This document shows positions 25,534 to 34,462 of a DNA stretch of 64,000 nt, piece by piece. The stretch is taken from contig NZ_FXZD01000005.1 of assembly GCF_900169145.1 (NCBI RefSeq), positions 124,001-188,000 of the forward strand. Reading direction: 5' to 3'. The position numbers and the translations under genes were made by a program. The stretch comes from Brevibacterium antiquum CNRZ 918. Its GTDB lineage: Bacteria > Actinomycetota > Actinomycetes > Actinomycetales > Brevibacteriaceae. The notes under the pieces were generated by a model. The model was not told the DNA's origin. It saw only the letters and a list, made by a program, of their open reading frames with translations, and did not search any database. Position 1 is the stretch's first letter; each line of letters opens with the position of its first letter.

Positions 25534-27114
25534 ATGCCAGAGATTCGGTCTGAAGCGTCCGCGACACCCGGGTCGACCGCCAGAGCAGCGATCTGCTGGA
25601 TTCTCGCCAGCATGGTCTATCTCCTCGCCGAGGCCCTTGCCGCATCTGCGTTCCCTCACTACTCATATGCGATGAATGACATCAGCGGTCTCGGCGTGCC
25701 CGATGTCGAGATGCTGGGTGATCGGGCCATTGATTCGACCCTGCATGTGGTCATGAACATCGCCTTCCTCGTCCACGGTCTCCTGTTCGCGTCGGCGGCC
25801 ATATATATGACACGCAGACCAAGGGTGCCCTTGCCAGTGCCGATCATCACCCGCGCGATCACCCAGGCCCTGGGAATGGCGCTCATTGCCGTGGTCAACG
25901 GCGGAGCGCAGAACAACAGCCTCGGCTGGGTCCACCTCCTCGGCGCGTTTCTCGCCTTCTTCGGCGGGCACCTGACGGCAATTCGCATCGGCATCTTCCT
26001 CCTGAGGCGCCGCCGCAACCGCCTCATGCGCCGCAGTAGCCTGACCGGTGTCCTCAGCGTCGTCATCGGAATGTATTCGATCGTGGTGTGGGAACTGCTC
26101 TTCGGCGCAGTCCTGCTCAGCCGGCTGCCAATTGCCCCTGTCGAAGACTGCCACCACAGTCCTAGACTGACTGCAGACCCCCACGGATCGAGCCCCTTCC
26201 GGAAAGGCGGCCACATGCCAACCACGAATTCTGAGACTACGACCATCCGCGAGCTTGCGGAGTCGCATGGTCTCGACATCGATCCCAAGACCATCATCGT
26301 CAATGAGCTGGGACTCGACTTCCAAGTCGCCATCGCCAAGGCGGTCGACGGTCAGTCCTGGGTGTTGCGGATTCCCCGCCGCCCGGACGTCACCGACCGT
26401 GCCACCGTTGAAGGACGATTCCTCCGAAATATTGCACCCCACCTGAGCGTCGCCGTCCCCGATTGGCAGATCCACACCGAATACCTCATCGCCTATCCTC
26501 TACTTCCGGGTGAGCCTGGACTGACGATCGATGAGCAGGGACAGCCACAGTGGCACTTCGATGTCGAAGCCGCGGAGTATGCCGAGTCTCTTGGTGATTT
26601 CCTCGCGGAACTGCACAGCGTTGATCCGTCGATCGTTCGCTCCTCGGGGATCGCCGAGTATTCCCCCGCCGAGGTGAAAGCGCACAAACGCGATGACATC
26701 GCTCGCGTCGTGGCCGAGTTTGATGTGGAGCAGAGTCTGCGTGAACGGTGGAATGCGTGGCTCGACGATGACAGCTATTGGCCCAAGTTCACGACGGTCA
26801 CCCACGGAGAGGTGTATCCGGCACACCAGCTTATGGACGGACCTAAGAACCTCAGCATCCTCGACTGGACGACGGCGGCCGTCGGCGACCCGGCCAGGGA
26901 TTTCATGTTCCACCATGCCAGCGTCTCGGCCGAAGCATTTGACGCGACTATCCGGCGCTATGTGGAGAACGGCGGCCAGGTATGGCCGAAGTTCGCCGCG
27001 CACTGCGGCGAACTGTTCTCAACCTCTCCGGTCGAGCTGGGGCTCTACGCACTGCAGACCGGTGATGCCGACCATATTGAGGCAGCGAAGGCTCAGCTCA
27101 ATCCCAGCAAATAA
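25534..27114 (+). CDS. DUF998 membrane domain in one uninterrupted frame with an Mph-like kinase
   Basis: Residues about 1-206 form a DUF998 domain: first helix ICWILASMVYLLAEALAAS, then a HYSYAMNDISGLGV motif, and six helices in all with an RRRRNR loop. DUF998 proteins are normally about 200 residues and end there. Here no stop codon occurs and the frame continues into a macrolide 2'-phosphotransferase-like domain to 27114, giving a possible 526-residue fusion. The start at 25534 follows TAGTAT; an upstream in-frame ATG at 25465 is less likely. A second start at 26215 with its own ribosome site suggests that the kinase is also, or only, made separately. Whether the fused protein exists is unproven. 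Confidence 0.65.
   Translation: MPEIRSEASATPGSTARAAICWILASMVYLLAEALAASAFPHYSYAMNDISGLGVPDVEMLGDRAIDSTLHVVMNIAFLVHGLLFASAAIYMTRRPRVPLPVPIITRAITQALGMALIAVVNGGAQNNSLGWVHLLGAFLAFFGGHLTAIRIGIFLLRRRRNRLMRRSSLTGVLSVVIGMYSIVVWELLFGAVLLSRLPIAPVEDCHHSPRLTADPHGSSPFRKGGHMPTTNSETTTIRELAESHGLDIDPKTIIVNELGLDFQVAIAKAVDGQSWVLRIPRRPDVTDRATVEGRFLRNIAPHLSVAVPDWQIHTEYLIAYPLLPGEPGLTIDEQGQPQWHFDVEAAEYAESLGDFLAELHSVDPSIVRSSGIAEYSPAEVKAHKRDDIARVVAEFDVEQSLRERWNAWLDDDSYWPKFTTVTHGEVYPAHQLMDGPKNLSILDWTTAAVGDPARDFMFHHASVSAEAFDATIRRYVENGGQVWPKFAAHCGELFSTSPVELGLYALQTGDADHIEAAKAQLNPSK
26215..27114 (+). CDS. Macrolide 2'-phosphotransferase (Mph)-like kinase
   Basis: 299 residues, the Mph length. Protein-kinase-like small lobe with WVLRIPRRPDV, VEGRFLRNIAPHLSVAVPDW and the Mph-type YPLLPGEPG. 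The catalytic loop is HGEVYPAHQL, with Glu where most phosphotransferases have HGD, and the Mg2+ motif is SILDWTTAAVGDPARDF. Mph enzymes phosphorylate the desosamine 2'-OH of macrolides using GTP. Chromosomal copies in environmental actinobacteria may serve other substrates. ATG 26215 has GGAAAGG 9 nt upstream and TAGACT at 26163-26168, so it likely has its own promoter although its frame is open from the DUF998 region. Resistance is a family-level expectation only. Confidence 0.8.
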   Translation: MPTTNSETTTIRELAESHGLDIDPKTIIVNELGLDFQVAIAKAVDGQSWVLRIPRRPDVTDRATVEGRFLRNIAPHLSVAVPDWQIHTEYLIAYPLLPGEPGLTIDEQGQPQWHFDVEAAEYAESLGDFLAELHSVDPSIVRSSGIAEYSPAEVKAHKRDDIARVVAEFDVEQSLRERWNAWLDDDSYWPKFTTVTHGEVYPAHQLMDGPKNLSILDWTTAAVGDPARDFMFHHASVSAEAFDATIRRYVENGGQVWPKFAAHCGELFSTSPVELGLYALQTGDADHIEAAKAQLNPSK

Positions 27115-27132
27115 TGGAAGCGCAGGTCAGAT

Positions 27133-28587
27133 ATGAGTGCGAACAATCTCGTCCCCGATAACGCGGAGACCGTGACCACCGATGTCATCGTCCTCGGTGG
27201 TGGACCGGTCGGTGAGAACGCAGCCCAATACGCAACCGAGGACTCCGGCCTCGAAGCGGTCATCGTCGAAGAGGAGCTACTGGGAGGTGAGTGCTCATAT
27301 TACGCCTGCATCCCGTCCAAGACGATGCTGCGACCCATCGAACTCGCCCACGCGACTCAGCATCTGGACGGGCTGACCGGCGCCACGGTCGACCGGCGAG
27401 CGCTTTTGAACAGACGTGACGAATGGGTCTCACACTACGACGACACCGGTCAGGTCGAATGGGCACAGGCTGCCGGGCTGCGAGTCGAACGCGGTCACGC
27501 ACAGCTCATCGGAGAACGACAGGTCCTCGTCAACGGCCCCAAGCCCGTGCTCGTGCAGGCACGACAAGCGGTGATCATCGCCACCGGGTCCCAGCCGTCC
27601 GTGCCGTCGACGTTTGCCGATGTCTCGCCCTGGTCATCCCGCGATGCAACTGGTGTTCAGGAGATCCCGGAGTCGTTGATCATCGTCGGTGGCGGTGTCG
27701 TCGCGGTGGAGGCTGCGACGTGGATGGCCGCACTGGGTACACGGGTGCGAATGCTCGTGCGCGGCGGTGGCCTTCTGGCCGGACACGAACCGTTCGCCGG
27801 CCACCACGTCACCGAGGCGCTTGACAGAGCAGGGGTCAGAATCGATCTGAGAACCGAGGTCACCGACTGCAGCCGACAAAGTGGCGAAGACACGGGCCTC
27901 GGCCGTATCCATGGCGGAGAAGTCACGATCCAGACCAACGGCCCGGACGGGGAATCCGCCTTCGAAGCCGACGAGATCCTGGTCGCGACGGGGCGAAAGC
28001 CACGCCTCGACGATCTGGGGCTGGAGAGTCTCGGACTGACCAGCAATGACATCACAGCGGGCACGATGCCGGAGTGGCTCTATGCGATCGGAGATGCCAG
28101 CGGCGAGGCGCCCGTGACTCATTGGGGCAAGTATCGTGCACGAGTCGTCGGCGCACAGATCCGGTCCCGGGCACTCGGGGAAGACGCCGAGGAGATCCCA
28201 GGGAACGTGCCGGTCCCCCAGGTCGTCTACAGCGATCCGCAGGTCGCCTCGGTGGGAATGACCGAGGCAGAAGCCCGCAAGGGCGGCCACCAGGTCGAGA
28301 TCTCCCACCTGCCGTTTGCCAGCAGCGCCGGAACCTCGCTGCTGCGCGATGACGCCGAGGGAACGGCACAGATCGTGGTCGATGCCCGCACCGGATTGCT
28401 CCTCGGTGCCACGTTCGTCGGCCCGGAGGCGGCCGAACTGATCCACCCGGCCACGGTGGCAATCGTCGGCGATCTGCCCGTGCATGTCCTGCGGCAAGCG
28501 GTGCCGAGTTTCCCGGCGGCCTCGGAACTGTGGCTGCCGCTGCTGGAGGGGTTGCCGAGGCGGTTGCGGATTCCCCTCCCCACTTGA
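27133..28587 (+). CDS. FAD-dependent pyridine nucleotide-disulfide oxidoreductase
   Basis: 484 residues, class-I flavoprotein disulfide reductase. FAD site: VIVLGGGPVGENAAQYA. Redox pair: GGECSYYACIPSKTML, where CX4C is kept but the spacer is SYYA, not the usual LNVG. NAD(P) site: LIIVGGGVVAVEAATWMAAL. The second FAD site ends LYAIGDASG. The C-terminal interface reads RQAVPSFPAASELW, whereas dihydrolipoamide dehydrogenase has HAHPTLSE; the catalytic His is absent. So it is unlikely to be a true Lpd or glutathione reductase; the substrate is unknown. It follows the Mph-like gene by 18 nt, probably in one transcript. Confidence 0.87.
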   Translation: MSANNLVPDNAETVTTDVIVLGGGPVGENAAQYATEDSGLEAVIVEEELLGGECSYYACIPSKTMLRPIELAHATQHLDGLTGATVDRRALLNRRDEWVSHYDDTGQVEWAQAAGLRVERGHAQLIGERQVLVNGPKPVLVQARQAVIIATGSQPSVPSTFADVSPWSSRDATGVQEIPESLIIVGGGVVAVEAATWMAALGTRVRMLVRGGGLLAGHEPFAGHHVTEALDRAGVRIDLRTEVTDCSRQSGEDTGLGRIHGGEVTIQTNGPDGESAFEADEILVATGRKPRLDDLGLESLGLTSNDITAGTMPEWLYAIGDASGEAPVTHWGKYRARVVGAQIRSRALGEDAEEIPGNVPVPQVVYSDPQVASVGMTEAEARKGGHQVEISHLPFASSAGTSLLRDDAEGTAQIVVDARTGLLLGATFVGPEAAELIHPATVAIVGDLPVHVLRQAVPSFPAASELWLPLLEGLPRRLRIPLPT

Positions 28588-28604
28588 TCTGGATCCTCTC
28601 CGAC

Positions 28605-28610
28605 TAGGCT
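28605..28610 (+). promoter_or_regulatory. -10 hexamer TAGGCT of a putative leaderless promoter
   Basis: TAGGCT ends 6 nt before ATG 28617. The purine-rich GGAAG directly before the ATG is too close for a normal ribosome site. Confidence 0.4.
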
Positions 28611-28616
28611 GGAAGC

Positions 28617-29405
28617 ATGCGAGACTACGTCAAAGAGCGCGCCGACGCCCCACGCGGATTCTTCGCGGCCGAGGCTGCCGGTCTCCGATGGCTGGCCGAA
28701 CCAGATGTTGTTCCCGTCGTCAGTGCAATCGATCATGACAACGGCAGCCTGCGACTGGACTACATAGAAGAGTCGGCACCGAATGCGCACTTGGCGTTCG
28801 GATTCGGTCGCCAACTTGCACTACTGCATAACTCCGGTGCTTCCGCATTTGGTTGGGCACCTGCGGAACCAGCCTGGTTCGGTCCGCTGGGGTCTCCGTT
28901 CGAGGTAGAAGTCGCCTCGTGTTCTTCGTTCACCGAGTTCTGGGTGGAGACACGGTTGGAACCGATGGCCACGGCGCTTGCCGATCACCTGTCGCAGGAC
29001 CATCGGGAGACGATCACCAGTGCGATCCGGGCCCTCGCCGACGGCGCATTTGAGGGCATTTCAGGCACAGGAGGTGAGAATCCTGCCCGAGTTCACGGGG
29101 ATCTCTGGGCCGGAAACCTTATGTGGACGCCAGCTGGCTGCACGCTGATCGACCCCGCCGCGCATGGTGGGCATCGTCTCGAGGACCTCGCTATGTTGGC
29201 GCTGTTTGGGACGCCGTTCCTTGAGGAGATCTTCGCCGGCTATGAGGCGACAAACCCCATGCCGGTCGGTTGGAGAAACGATCTGCCGGTGCACAGTTTC
29301 TTCGCGTTGCTGGCACACGTAAGGCTGTTCGGCGCGGGGTTCCTCGGGCAGACGCTCTCGGCGGCGCGGTCGATCATAGATCGCGCTGCAGATTTGAAGG
29401 GCTGA
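28617..29405 (+). CDS. Fructosamine kinase (FN3K)-family protein
   Basis: 262 residues. APH-like kinase fold with the FN3K hallmarks: FGRQLALLHNSGASAFGW, the catalytic loop VHGDLWAGNLMW and the metal-binding LIDPAAHGGHRLEDLAML. Fructosamine kinases phosphorylate ketoamines formed by glycation of proteins and so start their repair; bacterial members act on ribulosamines or other ketoamines. The N-terminus begins directly at MRDYVKERADAP, slightly shorter than in many homologues. Stands 29 nt after the oxidoreductase with a likely promoter of its own. Confidence 0.87.
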   Translation: MRDYVKERADAPRGFFAAEAAGLRWLAEPDVVPVVSAIDHDNGSLRLDYIEESAPNAHLAFGFGRQLALLHNSGASAFGWAPAEPAWFGPLGSPFEVEVASCSSFTEFWVETRLEPMATALADHLSQDHRETITSAIRALADGAFEGISGTGGENPARVHGDLWAGNLMWTPAGCTLIDPAAHGGHRLEDLAMLALFGTPFLEEIFAGYEATNPMPVGWRNDLPVHSFFALLAHVRLFGAGFLGQTLSAARSIIDRAADLKG

Positions 29406-29502
29406 GGCACCTGAGCTCAGCATCTGACGAATATTGCTGAAGCCCGTTGTGCAACCCGGTCAAACGCCCAGCAGCTCCACCCATCGAGATCCCAGCTTTT
29501 CT

Positions 29503-29810
29503 GGCTCTTCACTATAGATCTTGTGGACTAGTTGGTCTGAATCCACCGGATTCGAATAAGCACCTCGCGATGTAATGAGTGAGATTGCGGAACCCCAGTG
29601 CCGATCCCCGCAGATGCTCGAGCCGACCATTGATCGATGCGGTTGGACCGTTCGACGTTCCCGGACGTGTGAAGAACACCAACACGTCGGCTGCTCGTCG
29701 CTTCAACGTTCGACCCAACCGTTTCAATTCCGCCAGCCCTGTTGGCAGACCCTCTCGCATTAGCGACGCTCGCACCAACACATTGTCTTCAGTGCTTGGT
29801 AGTTGCTACT
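29503..29810 (-). pseudogene. ISL3-family transposase, C-terminal remnant
   Basis: The last 95 or so residues of an ISL3 transposase: TGLAELKRLGRTLKRRAADV, FTRPGTSNGPT, then SINGRLEHLRGSALGFRNL and ESGGFRP, the conserved end of the family including the DDE-type Glu region. The N-terminal 300 residues are missing; homology stops at the 3' end of the DUF4352 gene. GGCTCTTCACTATAGATC at 29503-29520, just past the stop, resembles an ISL3 terminal repeat end. No matching left end was found, so the element is dead. Confidence 0.8.
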
Positions 29811-29814
29811 TTGC

Positions 29815-30738
29815 CTACTTCACTGCGACATAAACCTTGTCAGCGAACATGTCGGGGTTGACTGCCAGAACACCGGCATCGGCATCCTCTGAAGGGATCT
29901 GGATGGCAATGGACCCGGATGTGGTTGCACCGTTGTACATGTTCTCCAAAGTATCGAGAGCGTTTGGCGCTACCACCATGTCGTCGAGACCGTCGAAGGT
30001 ATTTCCTCCAGCGGACACGTATTCAAAGGTAGCCATCGGCATTTCACCATCGGGTGCGTCGCCTGTATATGTCATCTCGACATCAATCATCATGTACTGG
30101 TTGCCAGCATCCGGCGACTCGTTAAACTCGTTCTCTGCAAGGACTTGGTCAGTAGCATCCAGTGTGACGTTTGTAATCGTCATCTCCCAGGCGTCGCTGC
30201 TGATCTTAGTGCCGATGGAGTACGGATTCTCTCGGGTACCTTCTTCGGCTCCAGCTTCAGCCACAACCTCTTCGGCTGGCGGTTCCGCCGACACATCATC
30301 GCTGAAAGCATCGTCGAACGAAGAGGCAACGACAAAGAAGAACACAAGAATTGCCACAATAGTTCCAACGACAGACAAGATTAACGCCGCAATGGATAAT
30401 CCCTTTCCACCCTTCAGGAAAAACGAAATGATCGCCAAAAGGAATGCAATTGGAAGAAGAATCCATCCCAAAATCAGTGCGCCCGGAATGCACCCGAAGA
30501 TGAACCCTACGACGGCGAGTATGAACGCGACGATACCCATCACGTTTTTCTGACGCTTCCGTGTCGGGCGCGCGAAATTTCCACCGGCCCACTGCCCGTC
30601 CTCGCCGTATGCATTGGCATCGCTGTACTGCGGATGAGCATTGGCCTGCATGTCGGGCTCCTGGTACTGAGTACCCTGAGGCTGCCCCTGGATCGGGCTC
30701 TGTATCGGACGGCTGTTGGGGTCAAAGTTCTGGCTCAT
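29815..30738 (-). CDS. DUF4352 domain protein with three membrane helices, low GC
   Basis: 307 residues: a Gln/Pro-rich cytoplasmic start, an RPTRKRQK basic patch, hydrophobic segments at about 66-85, 88-105 and 118-142 (GIVAFILAVVGFIFGCIPG, LILGWILLPIAFLLAIISFF, LIL(S)VVGTIVAILVFFFVV), an acidic linker (EPPAEEVVAEAGAEEG), and a DUF4352 domain with NPYSIGTKISSDAWEMTITN. The architecture differs from the first DUF4352 protein at 1692. Codon and base use are clearly less GC-rich than the neighbours, and an IS fragment abuts its 3' end, so it is likely acquired. Function unknown. Confidence 0.82.
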   Translation of the reverse strand: MSQNFDPNSRPIQSPIQGQPQGTQYQEPDMQANAHPQYSDANAYGEDGQWAGGNFARPTRKRQKNVMGIVAFILAVVGFIFGCIPGALILGWILLPIAFLLAIISFFLKGGKGLSIAALILSVVGTIVAILVFFFVVASSFDDAFSDDVSAEPPAEEVVAEAGAEEGTRENPYSIGTKISSDAWEMTITNVTLDATDQVLAENEFNESPDAGNQYMMIDVEMTYTGDAPDGEMPMATFEYVSAGGNTFDGLDDMVVAPNALDTLENMYNGATTSGSIAIQIPSEDADAGVLAVNPDMFADKVYVAVK

Positions 30739-31039
30739 GCTACCTCGGTACTAGGAAGTTCAAATTTCTACCAGAATACCCTCCAGGAAACACTGACATT
30801 CCCCCAAGGAACCTCAACTACTCCAATGGTTACATAACCGTTACTACCACTAGAACCCCTCCGAAACATTGGGCCACGTTCGAAGTTCTTAATATTTCCT
30901 TAATATGTGTTGTAAGTCACAGAAATGAATAGAGTTCAGACAAATCTCCCGCGAAGAAGCCCGACACCGCTGGAGCTTCCCGAGTGCTCAACTCAGCTTC
31001 AAGTTCTCGAAATGAAATCTTCTGCACGACCCCCGGCCT

Positions 31040-31190
31040 TCCCTGGACGGAAAACTTAGGGGCACCCCCCAGAGGCAGAGCCACTGCGAAGTCACCTCTG
31101 TGCGCCCGGAATCCCACCTTTTTGGCAGCCGCGTTCGGTCAGTTGCAGTGAGGCCACCGAAGAATAGGATCCTCGCCGAGGCGTCGACGA
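31040..31190 (-). pseudogene. Acetamidase/formamidase remnant
   Basis: On the minus strand, one frame reads DASARILFFGGLTATDRTRL, matching GASAMIPFFGGLTATDRTNL of the intact gene at 36407-37408. After a loss of about 20 codons and a frame change it continues VGFRAHRGDFAVALPL, matching VGFQTCRGDFELALPL. Nothing else of the enzyme remains. A small, ancient fragment of a related gene. Confidence 0.8.
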
Positions 31191-31205
31191 TGAGAAGAGA
31201 AACAG

Positions 31206-31235
31206 TTCTACATTTTGTACAACAGTTGCTATAAT
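31206..31235 (+). promoter_or_regulatory. Promoter of the universal stress protein gene
   Basis: TTCTAC (31206-31211), an 18-nt spacer and a perfect TATAAT (31230-31235). The transcript would have a leader of about 70 nt before ATG 31314, unlike the leaderless genes around it. Confidence 0.6.
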
Positions 31236-31313
31236 CGTAGTGACGAGGTCGATTGTCACCACCACGGCTTTCGTCTTCGTCGCAAATAGGGAAACTCCGA
31301 TGAGAGGTTTGCA

Positions 31314-32303
31314 ATGAATGGCGACGCTGGCACGACTCAAATCACCACTCCCTTCGATTCCGCGGAGCGAGATCTCGAGATCTTGGTCGGATTCGACGGC
31401 TCCGACCACGCACTTTCAGCACTCCACTTCGCAGCCGTCGAGGCGATGAACCGCAATGTCGGGCTCACAGTTGTCACCGCGTTCACTGTGCCGGTGATGA
31501 TCTATCCCAATATGGCCTCGCTGCCGGCCAAACCCGAAGACGAGTTCAGGCAGGAAATCGCCGAGAAGACACTGGATGCGGCGCGCGAATACCTGAAGGA
31601 ATATCCCGGAAAGGTGAGCTTCGCAACCGTGCAGGGAGATGCCACCGGTGCCCTCGTCGATCTGTCGACCCGGGCCAAACTCGTCGTCGTAGGAGCCCGC
31701 GGCCGGGGTGGATTTCTTGGCCGCATCCTGGGGTCCGTGGCCTCGGCGTTGCCCGCGCATGCCCACTGCCCCACCATAGTGGTGCCCAGCGACTACGAAC
31801 CGGGGCAGGCAGAGGGAGTCAAACGCTTCACATCACCACAGAGCGATTCCCCAGTGCTCGCGGCAATTGATGGATCTGACAAGAGTCACTTGGTTCTGCT
31901 GGCAGCCGCGCAACAGGCGGAACACCGCGGCGCACCGCTGAAGGTCTTCGCTGCCATGCCCCTCCTGGGTGAATGGATGTATTGGTATCCCGAGATCCAC
32001 GCCGACGAAGGCTCGATCGAAAAGCGCCGAGCTCATCTGCAGCAGTCGATCGATGAGGGACTCGCCTGGCTGCGCGATGACCACCACTCGCTGGACATCA
32101 CGCTCGAAGTCACTGTCGGCGATCCCATTGCACTCATCGAGGACAAGACTCGCGCCTCGGCTCTCACTGTCGTAGGCACTCGCGGCCGCGGCGCAGTCAG
32201 GAGCGCACTGCTGGGTTCGATATCGCGGGGAGTGCTCAACCACGCAGAAGGGCCGGTCATGGTTGTCCCAACCGCTGCGGAAGACGACAGTCGCGAGCAG
32301 TAG
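31314..32303 (+). CDS. Universal stress protein, tandem UspA domains
   Basis: 329 residues, two UspA domains. Domain 1 (about 22-163): ILVGFDGSDHALSALHFAA and the ATP loop VVVGARGRGGFLGRILGSV. Domain 2 (about 182-322): VLAAIDGSDKSHLVLLAAA and LTVVGTRGRGAVRSALLGS. Both G2XG9XG(S/T) nucleotide loops are intact, so both should bind ATP. Typical tandem actinobacterial Usp linked to hypoxia, starvation or stationary phase. GAGAGG 6 nt before the ATG is the ribosome site; the promoter is at 31206-31235. Confidence 0.92.
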   Translation: MNGDAGTTQITTPFDSAERDLEILVGFDGSDHALSALHFAAVEAMNRNVGLTVVTAFTVPVMIYPNMASLPAKPEDEFRQEIAEKTLDAAREYLKEYPGKVSFATVQGDATGALVDLSTRAKLVVVGARGRGGFLGRILGSVASALPAHAHCPTIVVPSDYEPGQAEGVKRFTSPQSDSPVLAAIDGSDKSHLVLLAAAQQAEHRGAPLKVFAAMPLLGEWMYWYPEIHADEGSIEKRRAHLQQSIDEGLAWLRDDHHSLDITLEVTVGDPIALIEDKTRASALTVVGTRGRGAVRSALLGSISRGVLNHAEGPVMVVPTAAEDDSREQ

Positions 32304-32368
32304 TCAAACGCCCACTACTACTGTGAAGGCGGTCGAGAGGGAAACCAGGGAAACCTCAGCTCGGTCAG

Positions 32369-33363
<995 letters not shown>

Positions 33364-33490
33364 AGCATGTCCTTTGGGTGTCGTCGAATACCGAATATCG
33401 AGAGGCGCAGATTGCAGGTCCCAATTGCTCGGCCCGCGCTCGGAGTGAAGACCTGAGAGCACAAGAGGTGGGACACGGCCGCTCGCTTTC

Positions 33491-33599
33491 AAGTATGATG
33501 TTATACCTCTTGAGTATGATATGTATATTGCGCAGTATTCTTGTTTGAATAGGCACATGCTGGCAACCAGCTCCGATCGGTCGGAAACCGACCGATCGC
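33491..33599. promoter_or_regulatory. Divergent control region of the nucleoside/ribose module
   Basis: Two elements. An AT-rich block at 33491-33530 has GTATGAT at 33493 and 33514, 21 bp (two helical turns) apart, with ATACCTCTTGAGTAT between. A perfect palindrome at 33575-33599 has arms CGATCGGTCGG and CCGACCGATCG around AAA. They lie between the hydrolase and the GntR regulator, so they are candidate binding sites for that regulator; the palindrome could also form a leader hairpin. Confidence 0.5.
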
Positions 33600-33633
33600 T
33601 TCACCTCTCGCAGCAGCCCGCCCGACCGAAGGA

Positions 33634-34425
33634 ATGACGATGACCGACGCCGAGTCACTGCTGTCGACACCGCTGAGCACAACAGCAGGCCAGCCGATGC
33701 GAGTCGCTGTCTACTCACGCATCGCCCAGGGTATCCGGTCGGGAGCCTTCCCCGTCGGTTCCGCTCTGCCTCGCGAGACGGAGATCGGGACTGCGCTGAG
33801 AGTCAGCCGCACAGTCATCCGCGAAGCACTGATGCTCCTGGAGGAGGACGGGCTGATCAGGACTCGCCGAGGGGTAGGGCGATTTGTCACCGCCTCGGCG
33901 CCCAGACTGGGCCTCGAGGGTCTGCGCCCCTTCGAAGTCGTACTGGCCGGTGAGCAGTCACCGCTCACGGTGGATGCCTCGCCAATGCTGCTCCAACCGA
34001 ACACGGAGTTCGTCTCCGACCACCTCAACCTCGAAGCAGAGGCTAATGCCTGGTTCCGCGAGAGTGTGCTGCACCGTGCCGGCGAACCGGTGGCCATCGT
34101 CCAGGAGCACCTGCCGGCGGGGAGGTACCTCAGCGATTCCCATCCCCTCATCTCCGCGGCCCTGCCTCGTGCCGCAGAGGCACAGGCCACCCTGCTCGCC
34201 GGGATCCAAGAACTCTGCGGCCCGGTGCTCACAATGGCCAGCTGCCAGATCACACCGAGCATCATCGGCGCGTCTCGAGGCGAACAGCTCAACCTTCTCG
34301 AAACCGATCCAGTGCTCATCCTCACCCAGGTCGCCGAAGCCGATTCCGCTCGGGTCTACCTCGCAAAATGCATCATCTCCTCGATCGTGGGGCCTCTCAC
34401 CGTGATCCAGAGCCCCACCGCATGA
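33634..34425 (+). CDS. GntR family regulator with UTRA domain (HutC subfamily)
   Basis: 263 residues. N-terminal winged helix-turn-helix (about 25-92): VYSRIAQGIRSGAFPVGSAL, PRETEIGTALRVSRTVIREA and LMLLEEDGLIRTRRGVGRFV. The C-terminal part (about 115-255) is a UTRA effector domain with FRESVLHRAGEPVAIVQEHL and LNLLETDPVLILTQVAE. It likely senses a sugar or nucleoside-derived ligand and controls the divergent nucleoside hydrolase and the downstream ribokinase, 37 nt away. Confidence 0.88.
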   Translation: MTMTDAESLLSTPLSTTAGQPMRVAVYSRIAQGIRSGAFPVGSALPRETEIGTALRVSRTVIREALMLLEEDGLIRTRRGVGRFVTASAPRLGLEGLRPFEVVLAGEQSPLTVDASPMLLQPNTEFVSDHLNLEAEANAWFRESVLHRAGEPVAIVQEHLPAGRYLSDSHPLISAALPRAAEAQATLLAGIQELCGPVLTMASCQITPSIIGASRGEQLNLLETDPVLILTQVAEADSARVYLAKCIISSIVGPLTVIQSPTA

Positions 34426-34462
34426 CATCTGCCCTATCCTGACCGAAAACAGAGGACACCCG

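Larger units (their letters stand above)
30739..31313. other. Intergenic region with acetamidase remnant and UspA promoter
   Basis: A 575-bp gap. From 30760 to about 30950 it is AT-richer than the genome and holds nothing I recognise beyond the divergent DUF4352 promoter region. 31040-31190 is a decayed acetamidase segment; 31206-31235 is a good promoter for the stress protein. Confidence 0.6.
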
